The notes: generated by a model not told the origin, from the sequence alone. Shown: positions 44,867-53,723, counted from the first letter of the stretch. The stretch: DNA of 64,000 bases from Vibrio gelatinilyticus (GCF_022836845.1 NZ_JAJNNZ010000001.1:1-64000), one strand, 5' to 3'. A program made the numbers and translations.

Positions 44867-45586
44867 ATGATTAAACGTTTATTCCAAACCCCAAGAATAC
44901 CGTGGCCAAACAAATTTGCGTCTTTGGCTCATCAGGCTAAAGATCATCGTCTTGTAGACTATTATCAGTGCGGCGTGATGCCCGGTAATACGCCTCTCAA
45001 AGACATTGAGTTTGTTGCGTTAGACATAGAAACTACAGGCTTAGACCCTGAAAGTGATGGTATTGTTTCGATAGGCACTGTCCCTTTCAGCCTATCGCGT
45101 ATACGTTTAGGCAAAGCCCAACATTGGACCGTGCGCCCAAAAGCAAAGCTCGAAGAAGGGTCCGTTGTCATTCACGGCATCACCCACAATGACATTGTTG
45201 ATGCTCCGAAACTCAATGACATTCTCGAAGAAGTGCTTTCAGCGCTATCAGGTAAGATTGTCGTCGTTCACTATCGGCGAATAGAGCGGGAATTTCTAAA
45301 CAACGCACTCGATAGAATGATAGGTGAAGGAATAGAATTCCCTGTTTTAGACACCCTACAAATCGAGTCTGACTACCAGAAAAAAGCCAGTAGCGGCATC
45401 ATTAATAGGATAAAAGGCAAAGTGGCAGATTCTGTTCGTCTTGGCCAAACTCGAAGACGGTATGGGCTTCCTGATTACCCACCCCATAATGCATTAACGG
45501 ATGCAATAGCCACCGCCGAGTTACTGCAGGCTCAAGTGTCTTACCACTTTAGCCCCGATACGGATATAGAGGATTTGTGGTTATAA
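44867..45586 (+). CDS. DEDDh 3'-5' exonuclease (DnaQ-like)
   Basis: This 239-residue member of the DnaQ-like exonuclease superfamily has Exo I FVALDIETTGLDP near 49-61, Exo II HYRRIEREFLNNAL near 140 and Exo III HNALTDAIATAEL near 212-224 (DEDDh order). It degrades single-stranded nucleic acid 3' to 5'. It starts 5 bp after the DUF294 gene, so the pair is an operon, and the partnership is a recurrent one. It is not the polymerase III epsilon subunit itself: it lacks that context and has a different N-terminus. Confidence 0.85.
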   Translation: MIKRLFQTPRIPWPNKFASLAHQAKDHRLVDYYQCGVMPGNTPLKDIEFVALDIETTGLDPESDGIVSIGTVPFSLSRIRLGKAQHWTVRPKAKLEEGSVVIHGITHNDIVDAPKLNDILEEVLSALSGKIVVVHYRRIEREFLNNALDRMIGEGIEFPVLDTLQIESDYQKKASSGIINRIKGKVADSVRLGQTRRRYGLPDYPPHNALTDAIATAELLQAQVSYHFSPDTDIEDLWL

Positions 45587-45636
45587 TTCTGCCGATGCTA
45601 AAAGCTAAGAAGATATTAATCGCCAATCCTTAATAA

Positions 45637-45700
45637 TTTTGCAAGTCTAATTTCTTTTGCAAGTCTGTGACCTCTTACAAAAGATCGCTCGCTTGCAAAA
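45637..45700. repeat. Repeated TTTTGCAAG motif
   Basis: TTTTGCAAGTCT occurs at 45637-45648 and 45655-45666, and its reverse CTTGCAAAA at 45692-45700. They lie between the exonuclease gene and its terminator. Function unknown. Confidence 0.45.
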
Positions 45701-45728
45701 CAAAGCCATCGCTTAGCACTATAAAAAA

Positions 45729-45752
45729 ACCACCTTAGTATTCTAAGGTGGT
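45729..45752. terminator. Bidirectional terminator
   Basis: ACCACCTTAG-TATT-CTAAGGTGGT is flanked by A7 and T6. It ends the exonuclease operon on the plus strand and the BCCT transporter gene on the minus strand. Confidence 0.92.
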
Positions 45753-45788
45753 TTTTTAATTAACTGACCTAACTCATCGAGAAAGCCG

Positions 45789-47366
45789 TTACCTGTATTT
45801 TTCTTCCGTTCTCATACCCATCAGAAGGCTGACACACATAAGCAACAAAATAATAGTGAACGGTAGAGCTGTCGAAATCGCGCCAGCTTGCAGTGCCTGA
45901 ATGGCTTCACTACCACCAATCCAAAGCAATGCTACCGCAATCGCACCTTCCATAAACGCCCAGAAAACGCGCTGAGTAACAGGTGCATCGACTTTACCAC
46001 CAGCCGTGATGCTGTCGATAACCAATGAGCCTGAATCAGATGACGTAATAAAGAAAACCAGTACAAGAACGATAGCAATCATCGACAATACAGTGCCAAA
46101 TGGCAGTGCATCGAACATTTCAAACATTGCTAGTGGTACGTCTCGTAGACCATGTTCACCTAGTGTACCCACTTGATTAATCACTTGATCAATGGCCAAG
46201 CCACCGAATACTGACATCCAAACAATAGTCACCACTGTTGGTACAATTAGCACGGCTGTAATGAATTGGCGAATCGTGCGACCCTTAGACACACGCGCAA
46301 TGAACATACCTACAAATGGGGACCATGAGATCCACCATGCCCAATAGAATACTGTCCAGCCGTGCATCCATGCTTCATCTTCACGACCATGCGGGTTGCT
46401 CAATGGAATGATATTTTCCACGTAAGCCATAAAGGTTGTTGGTATAGAGCCAAAAGTCACTGCGTACGCAATAAGCGCAACCATAATGAGGAGAACAAAT
46501 GCGACAACCATGTTGACGTTACTAATGACTTTAACACCGCCATCAATACCACGAATAACTGATACCACAGCCAAAAGAGTCACAACAGCAATAACCGCAA
46601 TTTGCAGCCCCATGCCCGATTCCAACCCAAAGACATGATGAATACCACTTGCTGCTTGTTGTGCACCTAAACCTAAAGACGTTGCAAGCCCAAACAACGT
46701 TGCAAGTACCGCGAGAATATCGACGATGTGTCCTGGCCAGCCCCACGCTCTATCGCCCAAAATAGGATAGAAAATCGAGCGTATCGACAGTGGTAACCCT
46801 TTATTGTAGGTAAAGAATGCGAGTGACAGTGCCACTACCGCATAGATAGCCCATGGGTGAAGACCCCAGTGGAACATCACAGCGCCCATTGCTAAGCTTT
46901 TCGCTTCTTCGGTATTTGCAGCGACATTCAGTGGTGTTTCATACCATCCCGTGAAGTACGCTACTGGTTCTGCAACGCTCCAGAACATCAAACCAATACC
47001 CATACCTGCTGCAAAAAGCATTGCTAACCAAGACATAAATGAGAAGTCAGCTGTCGCCTCATTGCCGCCCAGGCGAATTTTACCGAAAGGCGAAACCACT
47101 AACGCTAAACAGAAAACGACAAAAATATTACCAGACCACATAAACAGCCAATCAAAACTATTAATGATCTGCCATTTAATACCGTCGAGTGTCGCTTTTG
47201 CCGTTTCAGCATCAACGATCACTGTGAGCAATAAAAATAAAGCGATGAAACCCGCACTAAATCCAAACACAGGATTATGTACATCAAAACCCCATTTTTG
47301 AACGTTATCTTGGCCAATAGTATAGTCCGTACTGTCGATACTATACTTGTCAATTCCTTTGGTCAT
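45789..47366 (-). CDS. BCCT family betaine/choline/carnitine transporter
   Basis: This 525-residue inner-membrane transporter of the BCCT family imports a quaternary ammonium compound (betaine, choline, carnitine or DMSP) with Na+ or H+. It has twelve spans. MGIGLMFWSVAEPVAYF near residue 90 is the family's fourth-span signature, and TVFYWAWWISWSPFVGMFIARVS (given in part) near 320 holds the Trp-rich substrate box. The ATG at 47366 follows GAGGGGAT; the longer frame reads into a T/C-rich leader. There is no cytosolic C-terminal extension for osmosensing, and it ends MRTEEKYR. Upstream lies the two-component pair 47577-49561, transcribed the same way but with a 210-bp gap. Confidence 0.92.
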   Translation of the reverse strand: MTKGIDKYSIDSTDYTIGQDNVQKWGFDVHNPVFGFSAGFIALFLLLTVIVDAETAKATLDGIKWQIINSFDWLFMWSGNIFVVFCLALVVSPFGKIRLGGNEATADFSFMSWLAMLFAAGMGIGLMFWSVAEPVAYFTGWYETPLNVAANTEEAKSLAMGAVMFHWGLHPWAIYAVVALSLAFFTYNKGLPLSIRSIFYPILGDRAWGWPGHIVDILAVLATLFGLATSLGLGAQQAASGIHHVFGLESGMGLQIAVIAVVTLLAVVSVIRGIDGGVKVISNVNMVVAFVLLIMVALIAYAVTFGSIPTTFMAYVENIIPLSNPHGREDEAWMHGWTVFYWAWWISWSPFVGMFIARVSKGRTIRQFITAVLIVPTVVTIVWMSVFGGLAIDQVINQVGTLGEHGLRDVPLAMFEMFDALPFGTVLSMIAIVLVLVFFITSSDSGSLVIDSITAGGKVDAPVTQRVFWAFMEGAIAVALLWIGGSEAIQALQAGAISTALPFTIILLLMCVSLLMGMRTEEKYR

Positions 47367-47576
47367 ATCCCCTCTCTTGTTGACACAAGAACTAATAAAA
47401 AAACACCACTCAATGTGAGTGGTAAACAATTTCCTTCCCCTTAAGGGGCAGTCACTTGTGTTGAATATCTTGTTTAGTTTAACAAATTCTGAGAGTTTTT
47501 CCCAAATTTAGAGAAAAATGTCCTAATTTTTAGAGTAAAAAATCTTTAATATTCTGCCTCAAATATGCCAATAGCT

Positions 47577-48212
47577 TCACACCATTCCACGATCAATCGC
47601 ATACTTGGCTAACTCGGCAGTAGAATGCAGATCAAGCTTATGTTTGATGTTCTGTCGGTGGGTTTCAACAGTGCGATAACTGATGTTTAAATACAGTGCT
47701 ATTTTCTTACTACTGTTGCCTTGAGCGACCATTTTCAGAACCGCTTCTTCACGACGACTTAACGGATTAACCTTTGCTCGTGCTGAGTTAATTGGCTGAG
47801 AAAACAGTGTTTGAGTGACCGATTCACAGAAATAGGTTGAACCCTGTTTCACCGTTTTTATTGCCTGCACCATTTTATCTGCAGAAATTTCTTTTAACAT
47901 GTAGCCTACCGCACCAGCCTGCATGACCTTCATTATGTACTCGCGATTATCATGCATGGTAAGCATAAGTACCTTAACTTCTGGTGCATCTTCTTTTAAC
48001 AGCTCGGTGGCTTCGATTCCGTTCATAATTGGCATACTAACATCCATCAAAACCACATCTGGTTGATGTAACTTTACAACCTCAATCGCCTCTAGACCAT
48101 TAGACGCTGTTGCGACCACATCAATATCTAGTTCACGTTCTAGCCGAGCTGAAAATCCTTCAAGTACTACTTGATGATCATCCACAATCACCACTCGAAT
48201 AGCTTTACTCAT
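47577..48212 (-). CDS. NarL/FixJ family response regulator
   Basis: This 211-residue response regulator has a receiver domain (D11, D12; phosphoacceptor D57 in VLMDVSMPIMNG) and a LuxR-type helix-turn-helix (LSRREEAVLKMVAQGNSSKK near 150, TVETHRQNIKHKL). It acts as a dimer on DNA. It overlaps the kinase stop by ATGA, so they are a pair. Likely targets are the adjacent TRAP operon and possibly the BCCT gene. Confidence 0.93.
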   Translation of the reverse strand: MSKAIRVVIVDDHQVVLEGFSARLERELDIDVVATASNGLEAIEVVKLHQPDVVLMDVSMPIMNGIEATELLKEDAPEVKVLMLTMHDNREYIMKVMQAGAVGYMLKEISADKMVQAIKTVKQGSTYFCESVTQTLFSQPINSARAKVNPLSRREEAVLKMVAQGNSSKKIALYLNISYRTVETHRQNIKHKLDLHSTAELAKYAIDRGMV

Positions 48213-49561
48213 CGCATCGCTCCCTTTAGGTCAAGTAACACCGTTATTTCTGTACCAGAATCGTAATCGCTCATAATTTCAAATTCGGCACCAATAAATT
48301 CGACACGCTCGCGCATATTTCGCAATCCTATCCCTTTTCTTTTTATTGCATTATTCACATCAAAACCCACACCATCGTCTCGCACCAACAATTGCAACAC
48401 ATCACCAAATTGCTGTAGATACACATCGACCTTGCTGGCATTCGCGTGTTTTTCAATGTTATTGAGCGACTCTTGGACGACTCGATATAATGTCGTGGCA
48501 ATCTCAGATTTCAACTTTCCTGGTTGAGTATCCAATATGATTTCGGTTTCCGATTTAGAGTACGCCTTAAAGTCTTGCAGCAAAGTAGTCAGAGCCGCCT
48601 CAAGTCCAATATCATCTAGCGCACTTGGACGCAGGTTGTGGGAGATACGTCGAACTTCCGTTATCGCCTTGGACAACGAACTTTGTGATTTATCTAAGTG
48701 AGCCTGACACAATACTCCCCCCTCTTGTTGGCCCAGTAACTCTAAATGACATTTGGCCGACACTAGGAGCTGATTCACACCGTCATGCAACTCCCTCGCA
48801 AGATGCTTCTTCTCATCTTCTTGGAACATGACCGTTTTGTGAGCAAGCTCTTTTAGGTTTCTGTCGGCGAGTTTGTGCTCATGCCAATTAATTGCAAGAG
48901 TCAACACGATAATGACAGCGACGGTGACGGCTAAGATAACCACGATAGAAAAAACGGTTGTTTGTATATTATTGTTGATTTCAGTACGTAACGCTTGTAC
49001 TTCTCTACCTACATCTTCTATGTAGAGTCCGGTTCCTACCATCCACTCCCATTCTTCAAGCCATGATGCATAACTAAGCTTTGGAACGACTTCGCCACTT
49101 GAGGGCTTTTGCCATTTGTATTCATGTACGCCTCCACCGGATTGAGCTTGGAATAGCAAAGCCTCAATCAGGTAGTCACCATCTTGGTCTTGGAGTTTTA
49201 ATAAGTTTCGCCCAACCAGACTTGGTAAAATAGGATGGACGAGGTTGGTACCATGTTTGTCGTAGACAAAAAAGTAACCATCGGCGCCAAAGCGCAATTG
49301 GGTAAGGATCTGTTTCACCTGGTTTTGAGCAGTATCTTTGTCAAGAAATGGGTCATTATAGATATGAGAAATAGCGGCGAATGCGATCTCCACCGAATCC
49401 TTAAGAGCAGATTCTTTGGATTCAATCAGGCTTTCTCTAAAAATTTTTATTTCGTTTTCGCCAAGTGCCTTGGCTTGATGCAATGTTATCCAACCAATAC
49501 TCGCTGTCACGATCATAACAGGCAAAATAGTGAGTAATATAAGCTTAGCTTTGAGGGGCAT
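48209..49561 (-). CDS. Cache-domain sensor histidine kinase
   Basis: This 450-residue inner-membrane kinase has a span at about 7-25, a periplasmic single Cache (sCache_2-like) domain (30-195, with GADGYFFVYDKHGTNLVHP and EWMVGTGLYIEDV), a second span at 201-225, a HisKA_3 helix with H259 in LARELHDGVNQLLV and an ATPase domain (DDGVGFDV, GIGLRNMRERVEF). Cache domains of this kind bind carboxylates or other small metabolites. Downstream of a TRAP transporter and coupled to a NarL-type regulator, so it probably senses the TRAP substrate. The nearest analogues are MctS/DctS-type sensors. Confidence 0.92.
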   Translation of the reverse strand: MPLKAKLILLTILPVMIVTASIGWITLHQAKALGENEIKIFRESLIESKESALKDSVEIAFAAISHIYNDPFLDKDTAQNQVKQILTQLRFGADGYFFVYDKHGTNLVHPILPSLVGRNLLKLQDQDGDYLIEALLFQAQSGGGVHEYKWQKPSSGEVVPKLSYASWLEEWEWMVGTGLYIEDVGREVQALRTEINNNIQTTVFSIVVILAVTVAVIIVLTLAINWHEHKLADRNLKELAHKTVMFQEDEKKHLARELHDGVNQLLVSAKCHLELLGQQEGGVLCQAHLDKSQSSLSKAITEVRRISHNLRPSALDDIGLEAALTTLLQDFKAYSKSETEIILDTQPGKLKSEIATTLYRVVQESLNNIEKHANASKVDVYLQQFGDVLQLLVRDDGVGFDVNNAIKRKGIGLRNMRERVEFIGAEFEIMSDYDSGTEITVLLDLKGAMR

Positions 49562-49591
49562 TTATCCTTCCCAAATAGGCAATAAAGAAAA

Positions 49592-49616
49592 AGGGTATGC
49601 CCAAAAGACACACCCT
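49592..49616 (-). terminator. Terminator between TRAP operon and kinase gene
   Basis: On the minus strand AGGGTGTG-TCTTTTGGG-CATACCCT (one G-U pair) is followed by TTTTCTTT. It lies 56 bp after the dctM stop, so the kinase gene is probably expressed separately. Confidence 0.75.
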
Positions 49617-49671
49617 CTACCCTATCAATTTGCGCTACATTTTAACAACGTTTACATCACATTAAGTAGCT

Positions 49672-50955
49672 TCACATTCCATACAATTCTGGGAACATCA
49701 GCAGTGATGCAAGGACAACCACCTGAATAGCAATAAATGGCATTACACCGCGATAAATATCCCTTGTTGTCACACCGTTGGGTGCGACGCCTTTTAAGTA
49801 AAATAAACTAAAGCCAAACGGAGGCGTTAAAAAGGACGTTTGTAAATTCATCGCGATCAGGATGGCAAACCAAGTCATATTGATGCCCATCAACTCTGCA
49901 ACTGGCGCAATCATTGGAACGATAATAAAACAGATTTCAACGAAGTCGATAAAGAAACCAAGAATAAGGATTACTAACATTGTAATAATTAGAAAGCCCC
50001 ACTTTTCACCCGGTAGCTCTAACATCCACTCTTCAACGAGCATGTCGCCACCTGTGTAAGTAAACGCCATCGAAAACGCGGTTGCACCCAGCAATATAGC
50101 GAAAACCATAGCGGTAACTTTCACCGTTTCTTTAGCGGCATCATAGACCATTCTGAAACTAAATTGCTTGTAAAGCAGCGCTAGAACGATAGCGCCTGCG
50201 CCACCCAAAGCCGCAGATTCTGTTGGCGTGGCGACGCCAGCAAAGATAGAGCCCAATACCACAATGATCAACGCCAATGGCGGAACGACCGCTTTCAGTG
50301 CTTTTCTGACTTCTTGGGAGCGTGAGATGGATTCATCACGAGGGATAACTTGCGCACTCTCTGGGTTCAGTTTGGCATAAATAAGGATATAGACAATATA
50401 AGCACCCACCAGCATGAGTCCTGGCCATATCGCTGCTTGAAATAAATCCCCGACAGGAACGCCTAATACATCCCCAAGTAAAATTAAAACGATGGAAGGC
50501 GGAATGATCTGACCTAGCGTGCCCGACGCGCAAATCGTGCCGCAGGCAAGCCCCTTATCATAATTGTACTTGAGCATCACCGGAAGAGAGATGAGTCCCA
50601 TTGCAACAACGGATGCACCAACAACCCCTGTAGAAGCGGCTAACAGCGCACCAACAAGGACGGTAGATATTGCGATCCCTCCCTTTACACCACCAAAAAG
50701 GCGCCCCATGGATTCAAGCAATTGCTCTGCGAGCCTCGTTTTCTGTAGCACCAAGCCCATAAAGACGAACAGAGGAACCGCCATTAAGACTGTGTTCTCC
50801 ATAATTGATTGAATTCGATAAGGCATAAAGGCGAACATTTCTATCCCCTCGGCCCAGACACCAAATATCAAAGCAATACCACCAAATGTAAACGCAACTG
50901 GAAATCCTAGTAACAGCGCAAACAAGGCAACAATAAACATGACTATACCGATCAT
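49672..50955 (-). CDS. dctM: TRAP transporter large permease DctM
   Basis: This 427-residue large membrane subunit of a TRAP transporter drives uptake with sodium and has about twelve spans. Family stretches include PLFVFMGLVL, GTLGQIIPPSIVLILLGD and ATPTESAALGG. It works with dctQ and the periplasmic binding protein. It starts 11 bp after dctQ and follows AAGGAAG. Last gene of the dctP-dctQ-dctM unit. Confidence 0.94.
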   Translation of the reverse strand: MIGIVMFIVALFALLLGFPVAFTFGGIALIFGVWAEGIEMFAFMPYRIQSIMENTVLMAVPLFVFMGLVLQKTRLAEQLLESMGRLFGGVKGGIAISTVLVGALLAASTGVVGASVVAMGLISLPVMLKYNYDKGLACGTICASGTLGQIIPPSIVLILLGDVLGVPVGDLFQAAIWPGLMLVGAYIVYILIYAKLNPESAQVIPRDESISRSQEVRKALKAVVPPLALIIVVLGSIFAGVATPTESAALGGAGAIVLALLYKQFSFRMVYDAAKETVKVTAMVFAILLGATAFSMAFTYTGGDMLVEEWMLELPGEKWGFLIITMLVILILGFFIDFVEICFIIVPMIAPVAELMGINMTWFAILIAMNLQTSFLTPPFGFSLFYLKGVAPNGVTTRDIYRGVMPFIAIQVVVLASLLMFPELYGM

Positions 50956-50966
50956 ATGAAACTTCC

Positions 50967-51509
50967 TTATTCTTGAGAATCGGTTGACTTCGCGTAAAGC
51001 AAATGAGGATTGAAGATTTTATTTAGTGAGTGCAGTACTAAACCAACACCGCTAACAGCCATAAAGAAAAATGAAATTGGAATCATAGATTTGATGACCC
51101 AACGGTAAGGCAACCCACCTGGATCTCCTGAAGTTTCACCTAGAGCATAACTTTCTTTCGCAAAGTCGATACCAAACCAAGCAACCAGCAAACAGAATGG
51201 GAAAAGAAACACAAAAGTACCAATAAGATCGATGACCGCTCTGGCCTTGACCGACAAACGCTCATAGAAGACATCAACTCTTACATGTCCACCGGCTTTC
51301 AGGGCGTAAGGCACACCAAGTAAAAATACGGCAGAGAACAGATGCCACTCCATTTCTTGAAAGCCTATCGATACATCATTAAAGGCATATCGCATAACCA
51401 CGTCGTACACGACATTAGCTAACAATAAAATGAACAAAATGCTAGACAGCCAACCTAAAAAGTCCGCTATACGATTGAACAATCGCTCTATATAAATAAG
51501 GCTTCTCAT
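50967..51509 (-). CDS. dctQ: TRAP transporter small permease DctQ
   Basis: This 180-residue small membrane subunit of the TRAP transporter has four spans (about 14-35, 45-65, 88-108 and 135-155), with the family residues in LLANVVYDVVMRY and GGHVRVDVFYERLS. The ATG at 51509 follows GGAGTTAGGA; an ATG at 51521 overlaps that site and is less likely. The 118-bp gap to dctP holds a 12-bp hairpin. Confidence 0.92.
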   Translation of the reverse strand: MRSLIYIERLFNRIADFLGWLSSILFILLLANVVYDVVMRYAFNDVSIGFQEMEWHLFSAVFLLGVPYALKAGGHVRVDVFYERLSVKARAVIDLIGTFVFLFPFCLLVAWFGIDFAKESYALGETSGDPGGLPYRWVIKSMIPISFFFMAVSGVGLVLHSLNKIFNPHLLYAKSTDSQE

Positions 51510-51578
51510 TCCTAACTCCATGGAATTTCAAAGGTCTCCACTAAAGCAATGAGTTACTATAGCGGAGGAAAAGTGTTG

Positions 51579-51607
51579 AGCTAGACAATACACACTATTG
51601 TCTAGCT
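51579..51607 (-). other. Perfect 12-bp hairpin between dctP and dctQ
   Basis: AGCTAGACAATA-CACAC-TATTGTCTAGCT is a perfect stem in the intercistronic gap, 20 bp after the dctP stop and 69 bp before dctQ. There is no T-run. It could stabilise the dctP message or cause partial termination, giving more binding protein than permease. Confidence 0.6.
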
Positions 51608-51627
51608 CCAGTCTTTAGGTTGCGGGG

Positions 51628-52722
51628 TTATTGAGCTTGGCTGTTTAAGTAAGCTCGGTGTGAAATATCAGTCCATGAACGAACCTGCTTAAGATAACTC
51701 GCTTGTGACTCCTGAATTTCTTTAGCTAAAGCGTCTTTCTTTGCATATTCTGCGAGTAAGCGATCGTTGGCATCTTTTAGTGCTACCATGACCTCTACTG
51801 GGAAGTCTTTCACTTGCACGTTAGGGTATTCTGACTTAATAGAAACCCAGTTCTTACCGCTCTCATGAGTCGCCTGTGTATACATATCATAAGCGGCCGT
51901 ACGCATTGCTACGCGTAGAATCTCTCGTAAGTCAGCAGGAAGCTTTTCCCAAGTTCTCTTGTTGACCAGGAATTGAAGCTCTGAGCCAGGCTCATGCCAA
52001 CCGGTGTAGTAGTAGGGTGCAATTTTGTGAAAGCCCATACGCAAGTCTAGTGAAGGACCTACCCACTCTAGTGCATCGATAGTGCGTCGTTCTAGAGACG
52101 TATAAAGCTCACCCGGTGCGATATTGGTTGGTTTGGCACCTAACTCTGCAAGTATCTCTCCCGCAAAACCTGGAATACGCATCTTCAGACCTTGCAGGTC
52201 TTCTACGCTATTGATTTCTTTTTGAAACCAGCCACCCATTTGAATATCCGTGTTACCTCCAGGGAATGACATAAGGTTATGAGGAGAATACACCTGCTCC
52301 ATTAACTCCATGCCACCACCATGATAGAACCATGCGTATTGCTCAGCTGGCGTCATACCGAAAGGCATTGATGTGAAGTAGAGAGTGTTTGGTACCTTAC
52401 CCTTCCAATAGTATGAGCCTGAATGCCCCATATCGTATTGACCAGATTTAACCATATCGAAAACACCTAAAGGTGCTTTGTGTTTGTTCGCTGAATCGAT
52501 ACGAATTTTGAGACGCCCGTTAGACATTTCTTCTGCCATTTTTGCCATGTTTTTCGTAGCATCACCAAATACAGGGAAGTTTGGTCCCCACGTCTCGGCC
52601 AATTTGAGGCGGTAAACTTTATCTGCAGCGTTTGCATTTCCAGCAACGAAAGCAAAACACGTCGCGGCAACAATTGCAGTGCTCTTTAAGACACGTTTCA
52701 CTGATGTATTTATTAGACTCAT
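51628..52722 (-). CDS. dctP: TRAP transporter periplasmic binding protein DctP
   Basis: This 364-residue periplasmic solute-binding protein of a TRAP transporter has a signal peptide at about 1-32, cleaved after GNANA. The mature protein starts ADKVYRLKLAETWGPN. The substrate-facing arginine typical of carboxylate binding falls in GLKMRIPGFAGEIL near 188. The overall pattern (ALEWVGPSLDLRMGFH, YYYTGWHEPGSELQFLV) resembles the 2-oxoacid/monocarboxylate (TakP-like) branch rather than C4-dicarboxylate DctP. Substrate is inferred at that level only. First gene of the operon. Confidence 0.9.
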   Translation of the reverse strand: MSLINTSVKRVLKSTAIVAATCFAFVAGNANAADKVYRLKLAETWGPNFPVFGDATKNMAKMAEEMSNGRLKIRIDSANKHKAPLGVFDMVKSGQYDMGHSGSYYWKGKVPNTLYFTSMPFGMTPAEQYAWFYHGGGMELMEQVYSPHNLMSFPGGNTDIQMGGWFQKEINSVEDLQGLKMRIPGFAGEILAELGAKPTNIAPGELYTSLERRTIDALEWVGPSLDLRMGFHKIAPYYYTGWHEPGSELQFLVNKRTWEKLPADLREILRVAMRTAAYDMYTQATHESGKNWVSIKSEYPNVQVKDFPVEVMVALKDANDRLLAEYAKKDALAKEIQESQASYLKQVRSWTDISHRAYLNSQAQ

Positions 52723-52867
52723 TATTCAGTTCCTTGAGTAAGTTCTTATTTGGAGCAACTTTCAGATACCCCAACTTTCACGTTCTTAATCACTATGGTG
52801 TAAGCCCCGCGTCATAGAAATTCGTGTGAGCACGCAAAGAAAAGAAACCTCAGCACCGGACCGAGAC

Positions 52868-52899
52868 TTTTGTACTACGTATTACCACGTAGTACAAAA
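52868..52899. promoter_or_regulatory. 13-bp palindrome upstream of dctP, likely operator
   Basis: TTTTGTACTACGT-ATTACC-ACGTAGTACAAAA is a perfect 13-bp inverted repeat. The 11-mer ACTACGTATTA in its left half recurs at 52974-52984, exactly 100 bp away. The arrangement fits a dimeric repressor or activator with a second half-site. The protein is unknown; the neighbouring NarL-type regulator or a GntR-type protein are candidates. Confidence 0.6.
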
Positions 52900-53105
52900 A
52901 AGGAAATATATTATTTTTATCTATATTTCAATTAGATGAGAAAATCATATTAAGAATAAGCAACGTATATTGAACTACGTATTAACCGTGAAGTGCGCAT
53001 CACATAAAGGATACAAAACTGAGAAGTAGATCCACTATTTTGACTTTTCAACGTCAGAAGTGAAGGTTTCAACAATGTCTAATGAGCCTCGAGCTGGCAG
53101 GATCA

Positions 53106-53134
53106 AAAAAGCTCCTTTAAAAAAGGAGCTTTTT
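53106..53134. terminator. Terminator after the winged-helix gene
   Basis: AAAAAGCTCCTTT-AAA-AAAGGAGCTTTTT is a 13-bp perfect stem with A/T tails, 22 bp after the stop of 53156-53518 and usable in both directions. Confidence 0.9.
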
Positions 53135-53155
53135 CGAAACACTGAAGGTAATGAA

Positions 53156-53518
53156 TTACAGAGACTTGTAAATCACTTTGTTACCCGCAAGCTGTTCTTT
53201 TGCGACTAGGCCTTCTTCAAGTAGCTTTTTCAAAGCACCTGTTGCCCAAGAAGCTGCTTTAGCGTCTTCTTGACCAGCTTCGAGGCCTATCCCTTTAGGG
53301 TTGATGCCATCAGCGTACTTAGCAACGATGTCGAGGACTTGTTGCTGTTTAGGAGTTAGGGCTACATCAACTTTTTTTGTCGTAGTTGCTGTTTCAACAA
53401 CAGGAGCTTTCGCGGCAACAGGTTTTACTGTGTTTGTCGCAGCTGCTGTTTTTGCAACTACCGCTTTAATACGCTTTTGCAGTTTTGCCTGCACTTTGCG
53501 CTTATGAGCAAGTCTCAT
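53156..53518 (-). CDS. Small basic protein with MarR-like winged helix
   Basis: This 120-residue protein has a basic, Ala/Lys/Val-rich N-terminal tail (about 1-55, with HKRKVQAKLQKRIKAVVAK), like a histone-H1-type linker. A C-terminal winged-helix domain follows (60-120, LTPKQQQVLDIVAKYADG, WATGALKKLLEEGLVAKEQ). Some annotations call such Vibrio proteins MarR-family regulators. Binding to DNA or RNA is inferred from charge. The ATG at 53518 follows GGAGAG; the frame before it starts at the TTG of this site. Confidence 0.75.
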   Translation of the reverse strand: MRLAHKRKVQAKLQKRIKAVVAKTAAATNTVKPVAAKAPVVETATTTKKVDVALTPKQQQVLDIVAKYADGINPKGIGLEAGQEDAKAASWATGALKKLLEEGLVAKEQLAGNKVIYKSL

Positions 53519-53723
53519 TGAGTTTCTCTCCAATTCACTGCGATACAGCAGTGGTCTAAATTTGAAGCGCGATTTATACCAAAATTTTGATGAGTTTTGT
53601 AGAGCCTTGACACTTTGCCATTCGAAAAATGCAGACTTTGTTCACTATCGACTAAAATTTAAACAAACATTCCACTCATTTTCTGTGCGACAAATATTAA
53701 GTTGTGCTTATATGGTATGAAGT

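Larger units (their letters stand above)
52723..53155. other. Control region upstream of the TRAP operon
   Basis: This AT-rich region holds the long palindrome at 52868 and the repeated half-site at 52974, then a bidirectional terminator at 53106. No coding frame is seen. It should contain the dctP promoter. Confidence 0.55.

Noticed and set aside
52985..53010. GTGAAGTGCGCATCACA resembling a CRP site
   Set aside because: The spacer between half-sites is two bases too long for CRP.
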